From contig CP020563.1 of the NCBI GenBank assembly GCA_002082585.1, positions 310,001 through 374,000 of the forward strand: DNA of 64,000 nt. Direction: 5' to 3'. Under the pieces are notes generated by a model. It ran no database searches, was not told where the DNA came from, and saw only the letters and a list, made by a program, of their open reading frames with translations. Origin of the DNA: Kitasatospora albolonga (GTDB taxonomy: Bacteria; Actinomycetota; Actinomycetes; Streptomycetales; Streptomycetaceae). The first letter of the stretch is position 1. Every line of letters begins with the position of its first letter. Below are positions 52,223-60,453 of the stretch, piece by piece. A program made the translations under genes and the position numbers.

Positions 52223-52345
52223 GAGACGCGCACTCCGCCGAGAGGCCACAGCGCTCCGTCGGGAGACCGCGCACTCCGCCGAAGGGCCACCGCGCTCCAC
52301 CGGGAGCCCCTGCCCCGCCGTGGGGCCGCCCCGCTCCGGAGTGCC
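52222..52345. repeat. Imperfect 40-bp tandem repeat, about three copies
   Basis: Units begin GAGACGCGCACTCCGCCG, GAGACCGCGCACTCCGCCG and GAGCCCCTGCCCCGCCG and each ends in a GCTCC(R)CCGG-like block. They fill the gap after the anti-sigma gene. Confidence 0.65.
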
Positions 52346-52413
52346 GAGGGACCGCCCCGCCCCGGAGGCCCGTCGGACGAGCGCCGCGACGGGCGCCGAT
52401 CGTGACGTATCGA

Positions 52414-52429
52414 TAGAATTCAGGGCATG
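52414..52429 (+). promoter_or_regulatory. -10 box of a probable leaderless promoter
   Basis: TAGAAT (52414-52419) is followed by exactly 7 nt and then the ATG of the FHA-ABC gene, so transcription should begin at or next to the A of the start codon. No ribosome binding site is present. Confidence 0.7.
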
Positions 52430-54790
52430 GGAGAGCGGCCCGCAGCGCCGACTGCGCCCGAGCTCGTCCTGGAGACCGATCTCGGCTCCACGGTGATGAG
52501 TCCGAGCCGGGACTACCATGTCGGGCGCGACCCCGAGAGCGACATCGTCATCGACGACGCCCGGGTCTCCTGGCACCACGCGGTGCTCCATCCCGAAGCT
52601 GGTCACTGGACGCTTCAGGACGAGGACAGCACCAACGGCACATACACCGGCGGCCACCGCGTCCATGAGTCGGGCGTCGGCGCGGGCAGCGTCATCCGCT
52701 TCGGCAGCCCGAGCGACGGACCGCGCGCCGTGCTGGTGGGGCGTGAGCCCCCTGCCCGTCCCGCCACCGCGGACCGGCCCTCGGCCGTCTCGATGCCCGC
52801 CGCCACCGGCACGTTCCGGCAGCCCACCACCGTACGGCCGCTGCCCGCGAAGACCGTGCGCATCGGCCGGGACGCGGGCAACGACCTCGTCATCGACGAC
52901 CTCGTGGTCTCCCGGCGCCACGCCGAACTGCGGGCGCTCCCCGACGGCCGCCACGAGATCGTCGACCTCGGCAGCCACAACGGCACCTTCCTCAACGGCC
53001 AGCCCGTCGACCGGGCGGTCGTGGAGACCGCGGACATCATCGGTATCGGCCACTCCGCCTTCAGCCTCGTCGGGGATGTGCTCCAGGAGTTCGTGGACAC
53101 CGGCGAGGTGTCGTTGGACGTCCAGGATCTGGAGGTCCACGTCGGCAAGGCGCGCAAGGCCGGCAGGACCCTGCTGGACAAGGTCTCCTTCCCGGTCGGC
53201 GAGAAGTGCCTGCTCGGGGTCGTGGGGCCCAGCGGCGCCGGGAAGTCGACGCTGCTCAACGCCCTCACCGGACTGCGCCCCGCCGACACCGGCACCGTCC
53301 TCTACGACGGCCGTGACCTCTACCGGGACTTCGCCGAGCTGCGCCAGCGCATCGGCCTCGTACCGCAGGACGACATCCTGCACTCCCAGCTGACCGTACG
53401 GAAGGCCCTCGGCTACGCCGCCGAGCTCCGCTTCCCGCAGGACACCGCGAAGGAGGAGCGGCAGGCCCGGGTCCTGGAGGTCATCCATGAACTGGGCCTG
53501 GAACAGCGGGTGGACCAGCCCATCCACAGCCTCTCCGGCGGCCAGCGCAAGCGGGTCAGCGTCGCCCTGGAGCTGCTGACCAAGCCCTCGCTGCTCTTCC
53601 TGGACGAGCCGACCTCGGGGCTCGACCCGGGGATGGACCGCTCGGTCATGCACATGCTGCGCGGGCTGGCCGACGACGGCCGTACGGTCATCGTCGTCAC
53701 GCACAGCGTGCTGAGCCTGGAGGTCTGCGACCGGCTGCTCGTCCTCGCCCCCGGTGGCCGCATCGCCTACTACGGCCCGCCGGAGGACGCCCTCGCCTTC
53801 TTCGGCTTCACGGAGTGGCCGGAGGCGTTCGAGGCGTTCGAGAGCGACCGGGACCGGGACTGGGCGGCCACCTACGCCCGCTCGCCGTTCCACCGGCAGT
53901 ACATCGCGGGCGCCTCGGCCCAGCCGCGGTCGGACCGGACCGCGCCCGGGGCGACCGTGGCCCCGCCGCCGAAGACCCGTAACTGGGGTGCGCAGTTGTC
54001 CACCCTGGTCCGCCGGTACGCCTCCGCGCTCGCCGCCGACCGCACGTTCCTGATCATCATGATCGCGCTGCCCTTCGTCATGGGCGCGATGGCCCGCGCC
54101 CTGGCCGGGAGCAGACTCACCCAGGAGACGGCGATGAACGCGCTGCTCATCCTGTGCGTGGGCGGCGTGCTGACCGGGGCGGCCAACGCCGTACGGGAGC
54201 TGGTCAAGGAGCGGGTGATCTACCGGCGGGAGAGAGCCGTCGGCCTCTCCAGATCCGCGTATCTGATGTCGAAGATCGTGGTGCTCGGGACCATCACGGT
54301 CCTTCAGGCCATCGTGCTGACCCTGGTGGGACTGGTCGGCGTCGACCTCAACGCACCGGGCGGCGAAGGGGTGTTCCTGCCACCACTGGTGGAAATCACC
54401 CTGGCCGTCGCCCTGTTGTCCTTCACCGCGATGATGCTCGGTCTGCTGGTCTCCGCCCTGGTGCGCAAGGAGGAGGTCACGATGCCGCTGCTCGTCCTCC
54501 TCGCCATCGTCCAAGTGGTGTTCTGCGGGGCCCTGCTGAAGCTGAACGGGGTGCCCGGGCTCGAGCAGCTGTCCTGGCTGGTTCCCTCGCGGTGGGCACT
54601 GGGTGCGATGGCCGGCACGATCGATCTGGCCCGGATCGTGCCGGGCGACCTGACGTCCGACCCGCTCTTCGGGCACTCCGCGGGGGTCTGGCTGCTCAAC
54701 ATGGGCATGCTCGTCGTCCTCTCCGCCCTCTTCGGATACGTCGTCGCGAAGCTGCTGCGGCGCCATGAGCCCGCGGTCATGCGGAAGTGA
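52427..54790 (+). CDS. FHA-domain ABC transporter (Rv1747-like)
   Basis: A 787-residue fusion: FHA1 (about 15-105, HVGRDPESDI and SWHHAVL), FHA2 (about 142-222, RIGRDAGNDLVIDDLVVSRRH then GSHNGTFLNG), ABC ATPase (Walker A GPSGAGKST at 267-275, signature LSGGQRKRVSVALEL, Walker B LLFLDEPTSGLD), and a C-terminal ABC2-type membrane domain with about six helices. In mycobacteria the like protein Rv1747 is phosphorylated by its neighbour kinase PknF and exports cell-wall-related glycolipids. Here a kinase gene lies two genes downstream. The substrate is unknown. The mRNA is probably leaderless. Confidence 0.93.
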   Translation: MGERPAAPTAPELVLETDLGSTVMSPSRDYHVGRDPESDIVIDDARVSWHHAVLHPEAGHWTLQDEDSTNGTYTGGHRVHESGVGAGSVIRFGSPSDGPRAVLVGREPPARPATADRPSAVSMPAATGTFRQPTTVRPLPAKTVRIGRDAGNDLVIDDLVVSRRHAELRALPDGRHEIVDLGSHNGTFLNGQPVDRAVVETADIIGIGHSAFSLVGDVLQEFVDTGEVSLDVQDLEVHVGKARKAGRTLLDKVSFPVGEKCLLGVVGPSGAGKSTLLNALTGLRPADTGTVLYDGRDLYRDFAELRQRIGLVPQDDILHSQLTVRKALGYAAELRFPQDTAKEERQARVLEVIHELGLEQRVDQPIHSLSGGQRKRVSVALELLTKPSLLFLDEPTSGLDPGMDRSVMHMLRGLADDGRTVIVVTHSVLSLEVCDRLLVLAPGGRIAYYGPPEDALAFFGFTEWPEAFEAFESDRDRDWAATYARSPFHRQYIAGASAQPRSDRTAPGATVAPPPKTRNWGAQLSTLVRRYASALAADRTFLIIMIALPFVMGAMARALAGSRLTQETAMNALLILCVGGVLTGAANAVRELVKERVIYRRERAVGLSRSAYLMSKIVVLGTITVLQAIVLTLVGLVGVDLNAPGGEGVFLPPLVEITLAVALLSFTAMMLGLLVSALVRKEEVTMPLLVLLAIVQVVFCGALLKLNGVPGLEQLSWLVPSRWALGAMAGTIDLARIVPGDLTSDPLFGHSAGVWLLNMGMLVVLSALFGYVVAKLLRRHEPAVMRK

Positions 54791-54799
54791 GGCGGTGCC

Positions 54800-55579
54800 A
54801 TGGCGACCCCGGCCCCGGAGTTCCGTCCCACCCATGTCGTCCCGCCGGACGGGCTGGACGCCTGGGAGACGCCCGATGCCGCCCGGCCCACCGATCCGCT
54901 GGACGGACTGCTGCCGGTGCGGCTGGTGGACCGGCGCGGGGACTGGGCGTACGTCGTCTGTTCCAACGGCTGGGCGGCCTGGGTCGACGGGCGGCTCCTC
55001 GTCTCCGTACCGAAGGACCCTCCGGCCCCCGGTCAGCCGCTCGCCCGTACGGCGGACCCGCGCCCCCTGCTGGCCCGGGCGGAGGAGGCCCTGAACCAGT
55101 ACCGGCGCGCGGCCCAGGACCTGGCCGAGGGCCGCAGCGACGGGGAGGGCTTCCAGCGGCGGACGCGGGGGATGCGGGTCGGCATGATCGTGGACGGGGA
55201 GTCGGTGTGGCTGTACGACGCCGAGCACGAGCGGTGGGTCTTCTGCGACGGGACCCAGCTCAGTACGTACGCGGCGGACGCCGGGCCGGGGGCGAGCTCG
55301 GGGCCCTCGAGCTCAGCCCCGGTGGCTCCCGAGGGGGCCGCGCCGGAGCCGACCCGGGTGGTGGAGCCGGACGATTCCGCGCCGGGCCGGGAGGCTGCTC
55401 CCGGATCACCCGAACCGACCCGGGTGGTCACTCCCGGGGAGCCGGAACCCACCCGCGCAGTCACCCCGGACGGGCCCGAACCCACCCGTGTCGTCACTTC
55501 CGACGGGCCCGAACCCACCCGTCTCGTCACTCCCGCCGACTCGCCGGACGGCGGGGCGCCGGGCCGCCCTGAGCGGTGA
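54800..55579 (+). CDS. SH3-like protein with Thr-rich Glu-Pro-Thr-Arg repeats
   Basis: A 259-residue cytosolic protein. Residues about 35-70 (LLPVRLVDRRGDWAYVVCSN, GWAAWVDGRLLV) look like an SH3-type barrel, and a second part (RVGMIVDGESVWLYDAEHERW) contains a similar strand pattern. The tail has five EPTR[VAL]V units (EPTRVVEPDD, EPTRVVTPGE, EPTRAVTPDG, EPTRVVTSDG, EPTRLVTPAD) separated by acidic and proline residues. Sitting between an FHA protein and a Ser/Thr kinase, it may be a phosphorylated scaffold. GAGG lies before the ATG, 9 nt after the previous stop. Confidence 0.75.
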   Translation: MATPAPEFRPTHVVPPDGLDAWETPDAARPTDPLDGLLPVRLVDRRGDWAYVVCSNGWAAWVDGRLLVSVPKDPPAPGQPLARTADPRPLLARAEEALNQYRRAAQDLAEGRSDGEGFQRRTRGMRVGMIVDGESVWLYDAEHERWVFCDGTQLSTYAADAGPGASSGPSSSAPVAPEGAAPEPTRVVEPDDSAPGREAAPGSPEPTRVVTPGEPEPTRAVTPDGPEPTRVVTSDGPEPTRLVTPADSPDGGAPGRPER

Positions 55580-55585
55580 CGGGCC

Positions 55586-56599
55586 GTGGCTCCCCCGCCT
55601 CCCCCGTCGCACGATGCCGGGCTGCCCGCCGGGCGCGACGACGAGCTGGTCGGGAAGCGGATCGCGGGCTATCTCGTGGAGGCCGAGATCGGGCGTGGGG
55701 GTATGGCGGTCGTCTACCGGGCCAGGGATCTGCGGCTGGACCGGATCGTCGCGCTCAAGCTGCTCGCCCCGGAACTGGCCCGCAACGACACGTTCCGGCA
55801 GCGGTTCACCCATGAGTCGCGGGTGGCGGCGGCGATCGACCACCCCCATATCGTGCCGGTGTTCGAGGCCGGGGAGACGGACGGGCTCCTCTACATCGCG
55901 ATGCGGTACGTACCGGGCGCCGATCTGCGCGTACTGATCGACCGGCGCGGGCCGCTCGATCTCACCGCCGCCGTCCGGATCGGCGGACAGGTCGCCTCCG
56001 CGCTGGACGCGGCCCACGACCACGATCTGGTACACCGCGATGTGAAGCCGGGGAACATCCTGGTGGCGGCGGGGACCGACAGCGACCATCCGGAGCATGT
56101 GTATCTGACGGACTTCGGGCTGACGAAGAAGTCGCTGTCGCTGACGGGGTTCACCACGGTCGGCCAGTTCGTCGGGACGCTCGACTACGTGGCGCCGGAG
56201 CAGATCTCGGGGAAGCCCGTGGACGGCCGGTGCGATGTGTACAGCCTGGCGTGCGTCGTGCAGGAGACCCTGACCGGGGCGCCGCCCTTCCAGCGGGACG
56301 ACGACATGGCCCTGCTCTGGGCCCACCAGTACGATCCGCCGCCTCCGCCGTCCGGGCAGCGGCCCGGTCTGCCGGGCGCGGTGGACGGCGTACTGGCGAA
56401 GGCGCTGGCCAAGTCGCCGGACGACCGTTACGAGACCTGTCTGCGGTTCGTGGCGGCGCTGCGGGCGGCGGCGTCCGGGATCGCGGCCGGGGACCACGCG
56501 CCGACCCGGGTGGACGCGCGGGCCGGTTCCTGGTCGGCGACGCCCGAGCCGCCGCCCCGGCCGCCGCGCTGGGCCCGCCCGGTCTTCCCGGAAGCCTAG
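55586..56599 (+). CDS. Soluble Ser/Thr protein kinase (PASTA-less Hanks type)
   Basis: A 337-residue kinase with all catalytic marks: glycine loop AEIGRGGMAVVY, Lys58 (VALKLL), HRDVKPGN (Asp152, Asn157) and DFG (Asp176), then GTLDYVAPEQ in the activation segment and DVYSLACVV. No transmembrane helix or sensor domain follows; the C-terminal 45 residues are short and contain HAPTRVD, like the repeats in the preceding protein. It begins with GTG and lies 6 nt after that gene. Its stop codon TAG is inside the duplicated target site of the IS element, but the protein is not shortened. Confidence 0.93.
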   Translation: MAPPPPPSHDAGLPAGRDDELVGKRIAGYLVEAEIGRGGMAVVYRARDLRLDRIVALKLLAPELARNDTFRQRFTHESRVAAAIDHPHIVPVFEAGETDGLLYIAMRYVPGADLRVLIDRRGPLDLTAAVRIGGQVASALDAAHDHDLVHRDVKPGNILVAAGTDSDHPEHVYLTDFGLTKKSLSLTGFTTVGQFVGTLDYVAPEQISGKPVDGRCDVYSLACVVQETLTGAPPFQRDDDMALLWAHQYDPPPPPSGQRPGLPGAVDGVLAKALAKSPDDRYETCLRFVAALRAAASGIAAGDHAPTRVDARAGSWSATPEPPPRPPRWARPVFPEA

Positions 56600-56600
56600 G
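56595..56600. repeat. Target-site duplication CCTAGG, left copy
   Basis: The palindrome CCTAGG lies directly outside the left end of the IS element; the right copy is at 57669-57674. It contains the kinase stop codon (TAG, 56597-56599). Confidence 0.9.
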
Positions 56601-57549
56601 TGTATTGCCCTGTGAGGTTGGGGACGCGGGTGGCGGGTGGTTTGCCTGCGAGCGCGGTGTGTCCGCGGTGGTGATTGTAGGTGTGCAGCCAGGCGGGGAA
56701 GGCGTCGCGTCGTTCCTGTTCTGAGCGGTAGGGACGGGCGTAGGCCCATTCGTCCAGCAGGGTGCGGTTGAGGCGTTCGACCTTGCCGTTGGTCTGGGGC
56801 CGGTAGGGCCGGGTTCGCTTGTGGGCGATCCCGGCTGCTGCCAGGGTGTCGCGCCAGGTGTGGGACTTGTAGCAGGCGCCGTTGTCGGTCAGGACGCGTT
56901 CGACGGTGATTCCGACGCCGGTGAAGTAGGCGTGGGCCCGCTGCCAGAAGGCGGTGGCGGTTTCCTTCTTCTCGTCGGTGAGTATCTCGCTGTAGGCCAG
57001 GCGGGAGTGGTCGTCGACGGCGGTGTGGATGTACTGGTAGCCGACACCGGACCTGGTCCTGCGGCCCGCCGGGCGGCCCAGGACTTTGTGGCCGCCGCCG
57101 TCGGGGATGTTCCCGAGTTTCTTGATGTCCACGTGTACCAGCTCGCCGGGGCGGTCGTGTTCGTAGCGGCGTATGACGCGGCCGGTGGCCCGGTCCAGAT
57201 GCTTCAGGCGGGCCAGGCCGAAGCGGGTCAGGACCCGGTGCACGGTCGAGGGGGCCAGGTTCAGCAGGTGCGCGATGCGGGCTGGTCCCCAGCGCCGCAG
57301 GACTCTGACCTTGATGATCCGGCGTTCGGTTCGGGTCGCGGTCCGGCGCGGGCTGTGGTGCGGGCGGGAGGAGCGGTCGCTCATGCCGGCCTCGCCCGTG
57401 GCCCGGTAGCGGGTGGCCCACCGCTGGGCCGTGGTGGGCGAGACCTGGAAGCGTTCTGCCGCGCGTCGAAGAGGCCAGCCATCCTCGACCACGCAGCGGG
57501 CCAGACGCAGGCGGCCGGTCTCGGTCAGAGGTGCATTACGGTGGGGCAC
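56596..57549 (-). CDS. IS481-family transposase
   Basis: A 317-residue DDE transposase. An N-terminal helix-turn-helix (GWPLRRAAERFQVSPTTAQRW) is followed by a second DNA-binding part (RIAHLLNLAPSTVHRVL) and the integrase core with Asp141 (VHVDIKKLG), Asp222 (VLTDNGACY) and Glu258 (NGKVERLNRT); the last two have the 35-residue spacing typical of the family. GTG 57549 is chosen because AAAGG lies 5 nt upstream. The last codon is completed and the stop codon TAG provided by the target site CCTAGG, not by the element itself. It looks intact and possibly active. Confidence 0.94.
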   Translation of the reverse strand: MPHRNAPLTETGRLRLARCVVEDGWPLRRAAERFQVSPTTAQRWATRYRATGEAGMSDRSSRPHHSPRRTATRTERRIIKVRVLRRWGPARIAHLLNLAPSTVHRVLTRFGLARLKHLDRATGRVIRRYEHDRPGELVHVDIKKLGNIPDGGGHKVLGRPAGRRTRSGVGYQYIHTAVDDHSRLAYSEILTDEKKETATAFWQRAHAYFTGVGITVERVLTDNGACYKSHTWRDTLAAAGIAHKRTRPYRPQTNGKVERLNRTLLDEWAYARPYRSEQERRDAFPAWLHTYNHHRGHTALAGKPPATRVPNLTGQYT

Positions 57550-57668
57550 GAGGGCCTTTCGGTCAGGTGTAGACGTCGCAATCCACACCGAACCGGCAGG
57601 CCCTCACCCATTTCAAGATCCCTCAGCCGAGATGTACCTCACCGCCCACAACCTCCCGGGACAGAACA
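56601..57668 (-). mobile_element. Complete IS481-family insertion sequence, 1068 bp
   Basis: The ends are TGT...ACA with imperfect inverted repeats, 19 of 26 positions identical (left TGTATTGCCCTGTGAGGTTG, right on the complement TGTTCTGTCCCGGGAGGTTG). It is flanked by a 6-bp CCTAGG duplication, fitting the CTAG-centred target preference known for IS481. One transposase gene fills the element. Confidence 0.94.
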
Positions 57669-57674
57669 CCTAGG
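57669..57674. repeat. Target-site duplication CCTAGG, right copy
   Basis: Matches the copy at 56595-56600 on the other side of the IS element. Confidence 0.9.
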
Positions 57675-57686
57675 CCCTGTCGTCGA

Positions 57687-57713
57687 ACGGCCGCCCGCAG
57701 CTCGGGCGGCCGT
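57687..57713. terminator. Terminator between kinase operon and SDR gene
   Basis: Perfect 11-bp arms ACGGCCGCCCG and complement around CAGCT. Before the IS inserted it lay about 20 nt after the kinase stop and would have ended both convergent units; the IS now separates the kinase operon from it by 1.07 kb. Confidence 0.7.
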
Positions 57714-57741
57714 CCGGCGCGTGGCGGTGGACCGCTCCGGG

Positions 57742-58557
57742 TCAGCGTGCGCCGGGACGCATCGCGGCCGCGGTGGCCGACGCCACGGTCAGCGCGTCGG
57801 TGAGCGGCCGGTCGAGGAGCCCGGCGAGGTCGGGACCGGAGCCGCCGAGGAGTCCGTGCCGGACGCTCGTGGCGATCGAGGCGAGCATCGGCGGCTGGAA
57901 CGGCAGCAACGTGTCGTCCGCGAGGAGCCGGGCGCGGTACTCGCCGAGCCCGATGGTCCGGTGAGCGACACGCAGACGCTCGGCGACGCCATCGGCGGTG
58001 ATCGGGGTGCCGACCAGTTCGTAGACCCGGCCGACGTGCGCGGTCCTGTCGCCCGCGACGACGGCCGCCGCGGCGGCCAGATCCGCCCGGGCCACCGCGG
58101 CGAGAGCGCCGTCGCCGAAAGCCGACTCCACTCCGTCGGGCGTCCACGCCAGCAGCGCCCCGAAGAGCTCGGCGTAAAGACCGTTGCGCAGAATCGTCCA
58201 CGCGAGGCCACTGGCCCTGACGAGGCTCTCCGTGACGCGGTGGGCGAGCGCGAATCCGAGGTGGTCCCCGGTAGCGGTCAGGCTCGTGTAGACCACGTGC
58301 TCGACGCCGTCGCGGACCGCGGCATCGAGCAGTGCCCGGTGCCGGGCGATGACCTGGTCGTCCTCGGCGTACCCGGCCGAGATCAGGACCAGGGTCGAGA
58401 CACCGGTGAGATCCAGCCCGGCGGGGTCGTCGAAATCCAGGCGGCGCTGCCCGTCGGCGGGGGTTCGGCTGCCGCCCAGGGCGGGGACCTTCCGGTCGGC
58501 CAGCTCCTGGAGCGTCAGGGAGGCGAGCTGTCCGCTTGCGCCGGTCACCATGATCAT
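57742..58557 (-). CDS. NmrA/QorB-like NAD(P)H-binding reductase
   Basis: A 271-residue atypical SDR: Rossmann GASGQLASLTLQEL at the start, DLTGVSTLVLISAG, and HVVYTSLTATG, as in NAD(P)H quinone oxidoreductase QorB/YtfG. Divergent from an HxlR regulator with two cysteines, the usual setting for quinone- or aldehyde-responsive reductases, so quinone reduction is a reasonable guess. The ATG is at 58557 with GGAGA about 10 nt upstream. It ends near the IS element. Confidence 0.85.
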   Translation of the reverse strand: MIMVTGASGQLASLTLQELADRKVPALGGSRTPADGQRRLDFDDPAGLDLTGVSTLVLISAGYAEDDQVIARHRALLDAAVRDGVEHVVYTSLTATGDHLGFALAHRVTESLVRASGLAWTILRNGLYAELFGALLAWTPDGVESAFGDGALAAVARADLAAAAAVVAGDRTAHVGRVYELVGTPITADGVAERLRVAHRTIGLGEYRARLLADDTLLPFQPPMLASIATSVRHGLLGGSGPDLAGLLDRPLTDALTVASATAAAMRPGAR

Positions 58558-58586
58558 TGCGGTTCGGTCTCCTGCCGTGGTTCTCT

Positions 58587-58653
58587 TCAGTAACCAGAGT
58601 GATCGTGGACATCAGTAACAGAGTTGATCGTGAAAACTAAGGTGATCGTGGAG
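58587..58653. promoter_or_regulatory. HxlR operator region with 25-bp tandem repeats
   Basis: TCAGTAACCAGAGTGATCGTG and TCAGTAACAGAGTTGATCGTG (each quoted within 21 bases of its unit) repeat with 25-bp period (58587 and 58612), followed by a third partial GTGATCGTGGA (58642-58652). The repeats span the divergent promoter of the reductase and hxlR genes, with one half-site unit per about two helix turns. Confidence 0.7.
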
Positions 58654-58685
58654 CCGCCGAGGTCGGCCCACAAGGAGGCAGTCCG

Positions 58686-59108
58686 ATGTCAGTGACGCAC
58701 ACCGGGGTAACCGCTGGACCCGCGGAGCTGGACCCGTGCGGGCAGCCGCACCATCCGGACTGCGGAATCCGCGATGTCCTCGACCGCATCGGCGACAAGT
58801 GGTCGGTCCTCGTGATCGTCGAGCTGGCGAACGGGACGCGGCGTTTCCGGCAGCTTCAGCGCGCGATCGAGGGGATCTCCCAGCGGATGCTGACCCTGAC
58901 CGTGCGCCGGCTGGAACGCGACGGGCTGGTGCTCCGGACCGTCTACCCGACCGTGCCCGCCCAGGTCGACTACCGGCTCACCGAGACCGGCGCGAGTCTG
59001 ACCCACCTGGTCAAGGCACTGGCCGACTGGTCGCTCGATCACCGGGAGACCGTCGCCGAGGCCCGCCGGGCCTACGACGCGCAGCATCCCGGCCACGAGA
59101 TCCGCTGA
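58686..59108 (+). CDS. HxlR-family transcriptional regulator
   Basis: A 140-residue winged-helix regulator: [40 protein letters not shown], then [29 protein letters not shown] (the standard HxlR core). Two cysteines ([15 protein letters not shown]) precede the helix-turn-helix, where redox-sensing HxlR proteins such as QorR and YodB have their sensor cysteine. AAGGAGG is a strong ribosome binding site. It faces the reductase gene across the tandem repeats and probably represses it until quinones or oxidants appear. Confidence 0.9.
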   Translation: MSVTHTGVTAGPAELDPCGQPHHPDCGIRDVLDRIGDKWSVLVIVELANGTRRFRQLQRAIEGISQRMLTLTVRRLERDGLVLRTVYPTVPAQVDYRLTETGASLTHLVKALADWSLDHRETVAEARRAYDAQHPGHEIR

Positions 59109-59142
59109 CCGCCCGCGTCACCGACGTACCGGGACAGCGCGT

Positions 59143-60453
59143 CTAAGGGCTGTCCGGCGGGACCTCGCCGTGCCGCCGGTGCACCCGGGAGGCGGCGAGC
59201 GCGCCCAGGAAGCCGGCGGCCAGGCCCCAGAGGAAGGCGATGCCGAGCGCGGTCCACAGGCGGGGGCGCAGCGAGACCTCGCCCCCGAGGCCGCCGCCGA
59301 GGTCCCCGATGCCCAGCAGGGACAGGCCGTACCGGGCGGAGACGGCGGCGGTCAGGCCGATGAGCAGCACGGTCAGGGTGAGCGCGACCGCCAGGTGCAG
59401 GGCGTGCTGCCAGGGCCGCGTCCGGGCGGGCGAGCGCACCGCCATCAGGAACGCGGCGCCGAGCACGAGCAGGACGGTGACGACGAGCAGCCACCAGACG
59501 CGCCCGTCCTGGGCGGCGAGGGTGCGCAGGTCGACCGTGGAGAGGTCCGGCGTACGGAGTACGGAGTCGAGGACCTGGGGCATCGGCAGCCCGAAGGGAC
59601 CCTGCACCTTGCCCTCCCAGGAGGCGCCGAGGCCCACGGTGAGCGCGAGCCAGACCAGGTTCGGCAGCCCGAGGAGGATCACCGCGAGGGTCTGGGCGGG
59701 GTGGCCCCGTACCACCATCACGACCAGCCCCGCCACGGCCCCCAGGGCGACGGACACCAGGAGCAGCGCCACCATGGCGGACGCGGCCGGGCGCACGGTC
59801 TCCTGGAAGCGCACCAGCCGGGGCGGCAGCGGTGCCCGGCGCGAGACGAGGAGCGCCAGTACGAGGACACCGGCGAGCCACAGCAGGCCGAGGAGCAGGG
59901 TCGGCGGGAGGTCGGCCCGGAATCCGATCCGGGCCGAGTCGCCCAGGACGTCCCCGAAGGCGTCCTCCGCGCCGTCGCCGGTCCCGTCCCCCGTGAGGTT
60001 CTCGGCCGGGAGGGTGAACGTGTGCCGGGCCACGAGGGAGAGGACGACCAGCACCACGGCCCACAGGGCGGCGACGCGGCCCGCCCAGCCCGCCAGTTCC
60101 CGGCCCCCGGCGACGGCCCGGTGGCGCAGCGGGCGGAGGAACCCGTGGGCGATGAGGAGCGCGCCCGCGAGGGTCACCGAGAGCGGGAGCACCGAGAGGC
60201 CCGCCTGCGCCCCCACGAGGGAACCGGCGTCGCCCGCCAGCCCGACGGAGCCGCCCGCCGCCATCACGACGACCGCGGCGACCACCTGGGGGAAGCCGCC
60301 GCCGGGCAGGCCGGTGGCACCGGCGGCCCAGAGGCCGAGGGCCGCCGTCACCAGCATGGCCAGGGTTCCGGCCAGCACCGCCGCGAGCGCGTCGCGCCAG
60401 CCGTGCGGTGCGCGCGCCGCGCTCTTCCTGTCGTTGCTCGCCCGGACGTTCAC
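59143..60453 (-). CDS. Streptophobe-type integral membrane protein
   Basis: A 436-residue membrane protein with about ten hydrophobic segments (for example ALAAVLAGTLAMLVTAALGL and LLVVTVLLVLGAAFLMAV) and a long loop rich in Gly, Asp and Thr in the middle. It matches the layout of the streptophobe family, found in Streptomyces and of unknown function. It is divergent from the DUF6777-type gene, a pairing often seen. No motif suggests a substrate. Confidence 0.75.
   Translation of the reverse strand: MNVRASNDRKSAARAPHGWRDALAAVLAGTLAMLVTAALGLWAAGATGLPGGGFPQVVAAVVVMAAGGSVGLAGDAGSLVGAQAGLSVLPLSVTLAGALLIAHGFLRPLRHRAVAGGRELAGWAGRVAALWAVVLVVLSLVARHTFTLPAENLTGDGTGDGAEDAFGDVLGDSARIGFRADLPPTLLLGLLWLAGVLVLALLVSRRAPLPPRLVRFQETVRPAASAMVALLLVSVALGAVAGLVVMVVRGHPAQTLAVILLGLPNLVWLALTVGLGASWEGKVQGPFGLPMPQVLDSVLRTPDLSTVDLRTLAAQDGRVWWLLVVTVLLVLGAAFLMAVRSPARTRPWQHALHLAVALTLTVLLIGLTAAVSARYGLSLLGIGDLGGGLGGEVSLRPRLWTALGIAFLWGLAAGFLGALAASRVHRRHGEVPPDSP

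Noticed and set aside
51785..55228. Very long open frames opposite real genes (for example 51785-55228 minus, 46718-50314 plus, 24124-27144 plus)
   Set aside because: In very G/C-rich DNA the antisense and shifted frames stay open. Their translations lack domains, and the opposite-strand genes have clear motifs and ribosome binding sites.
55586..56599. Kinase truncated by the IS element
   Set aside because: The insertion duplicates CCTAGG, which already held the TAG stop. The reading frame before and after insertion ends at the same codon, and all kinase motifs are complete.
58587..58653. CRISPR-like array
   Set aside because: This and the other tandem repeats (38992, 52222, 42265) have too few copies and no unique spacers of constant length; no cas genes are present.
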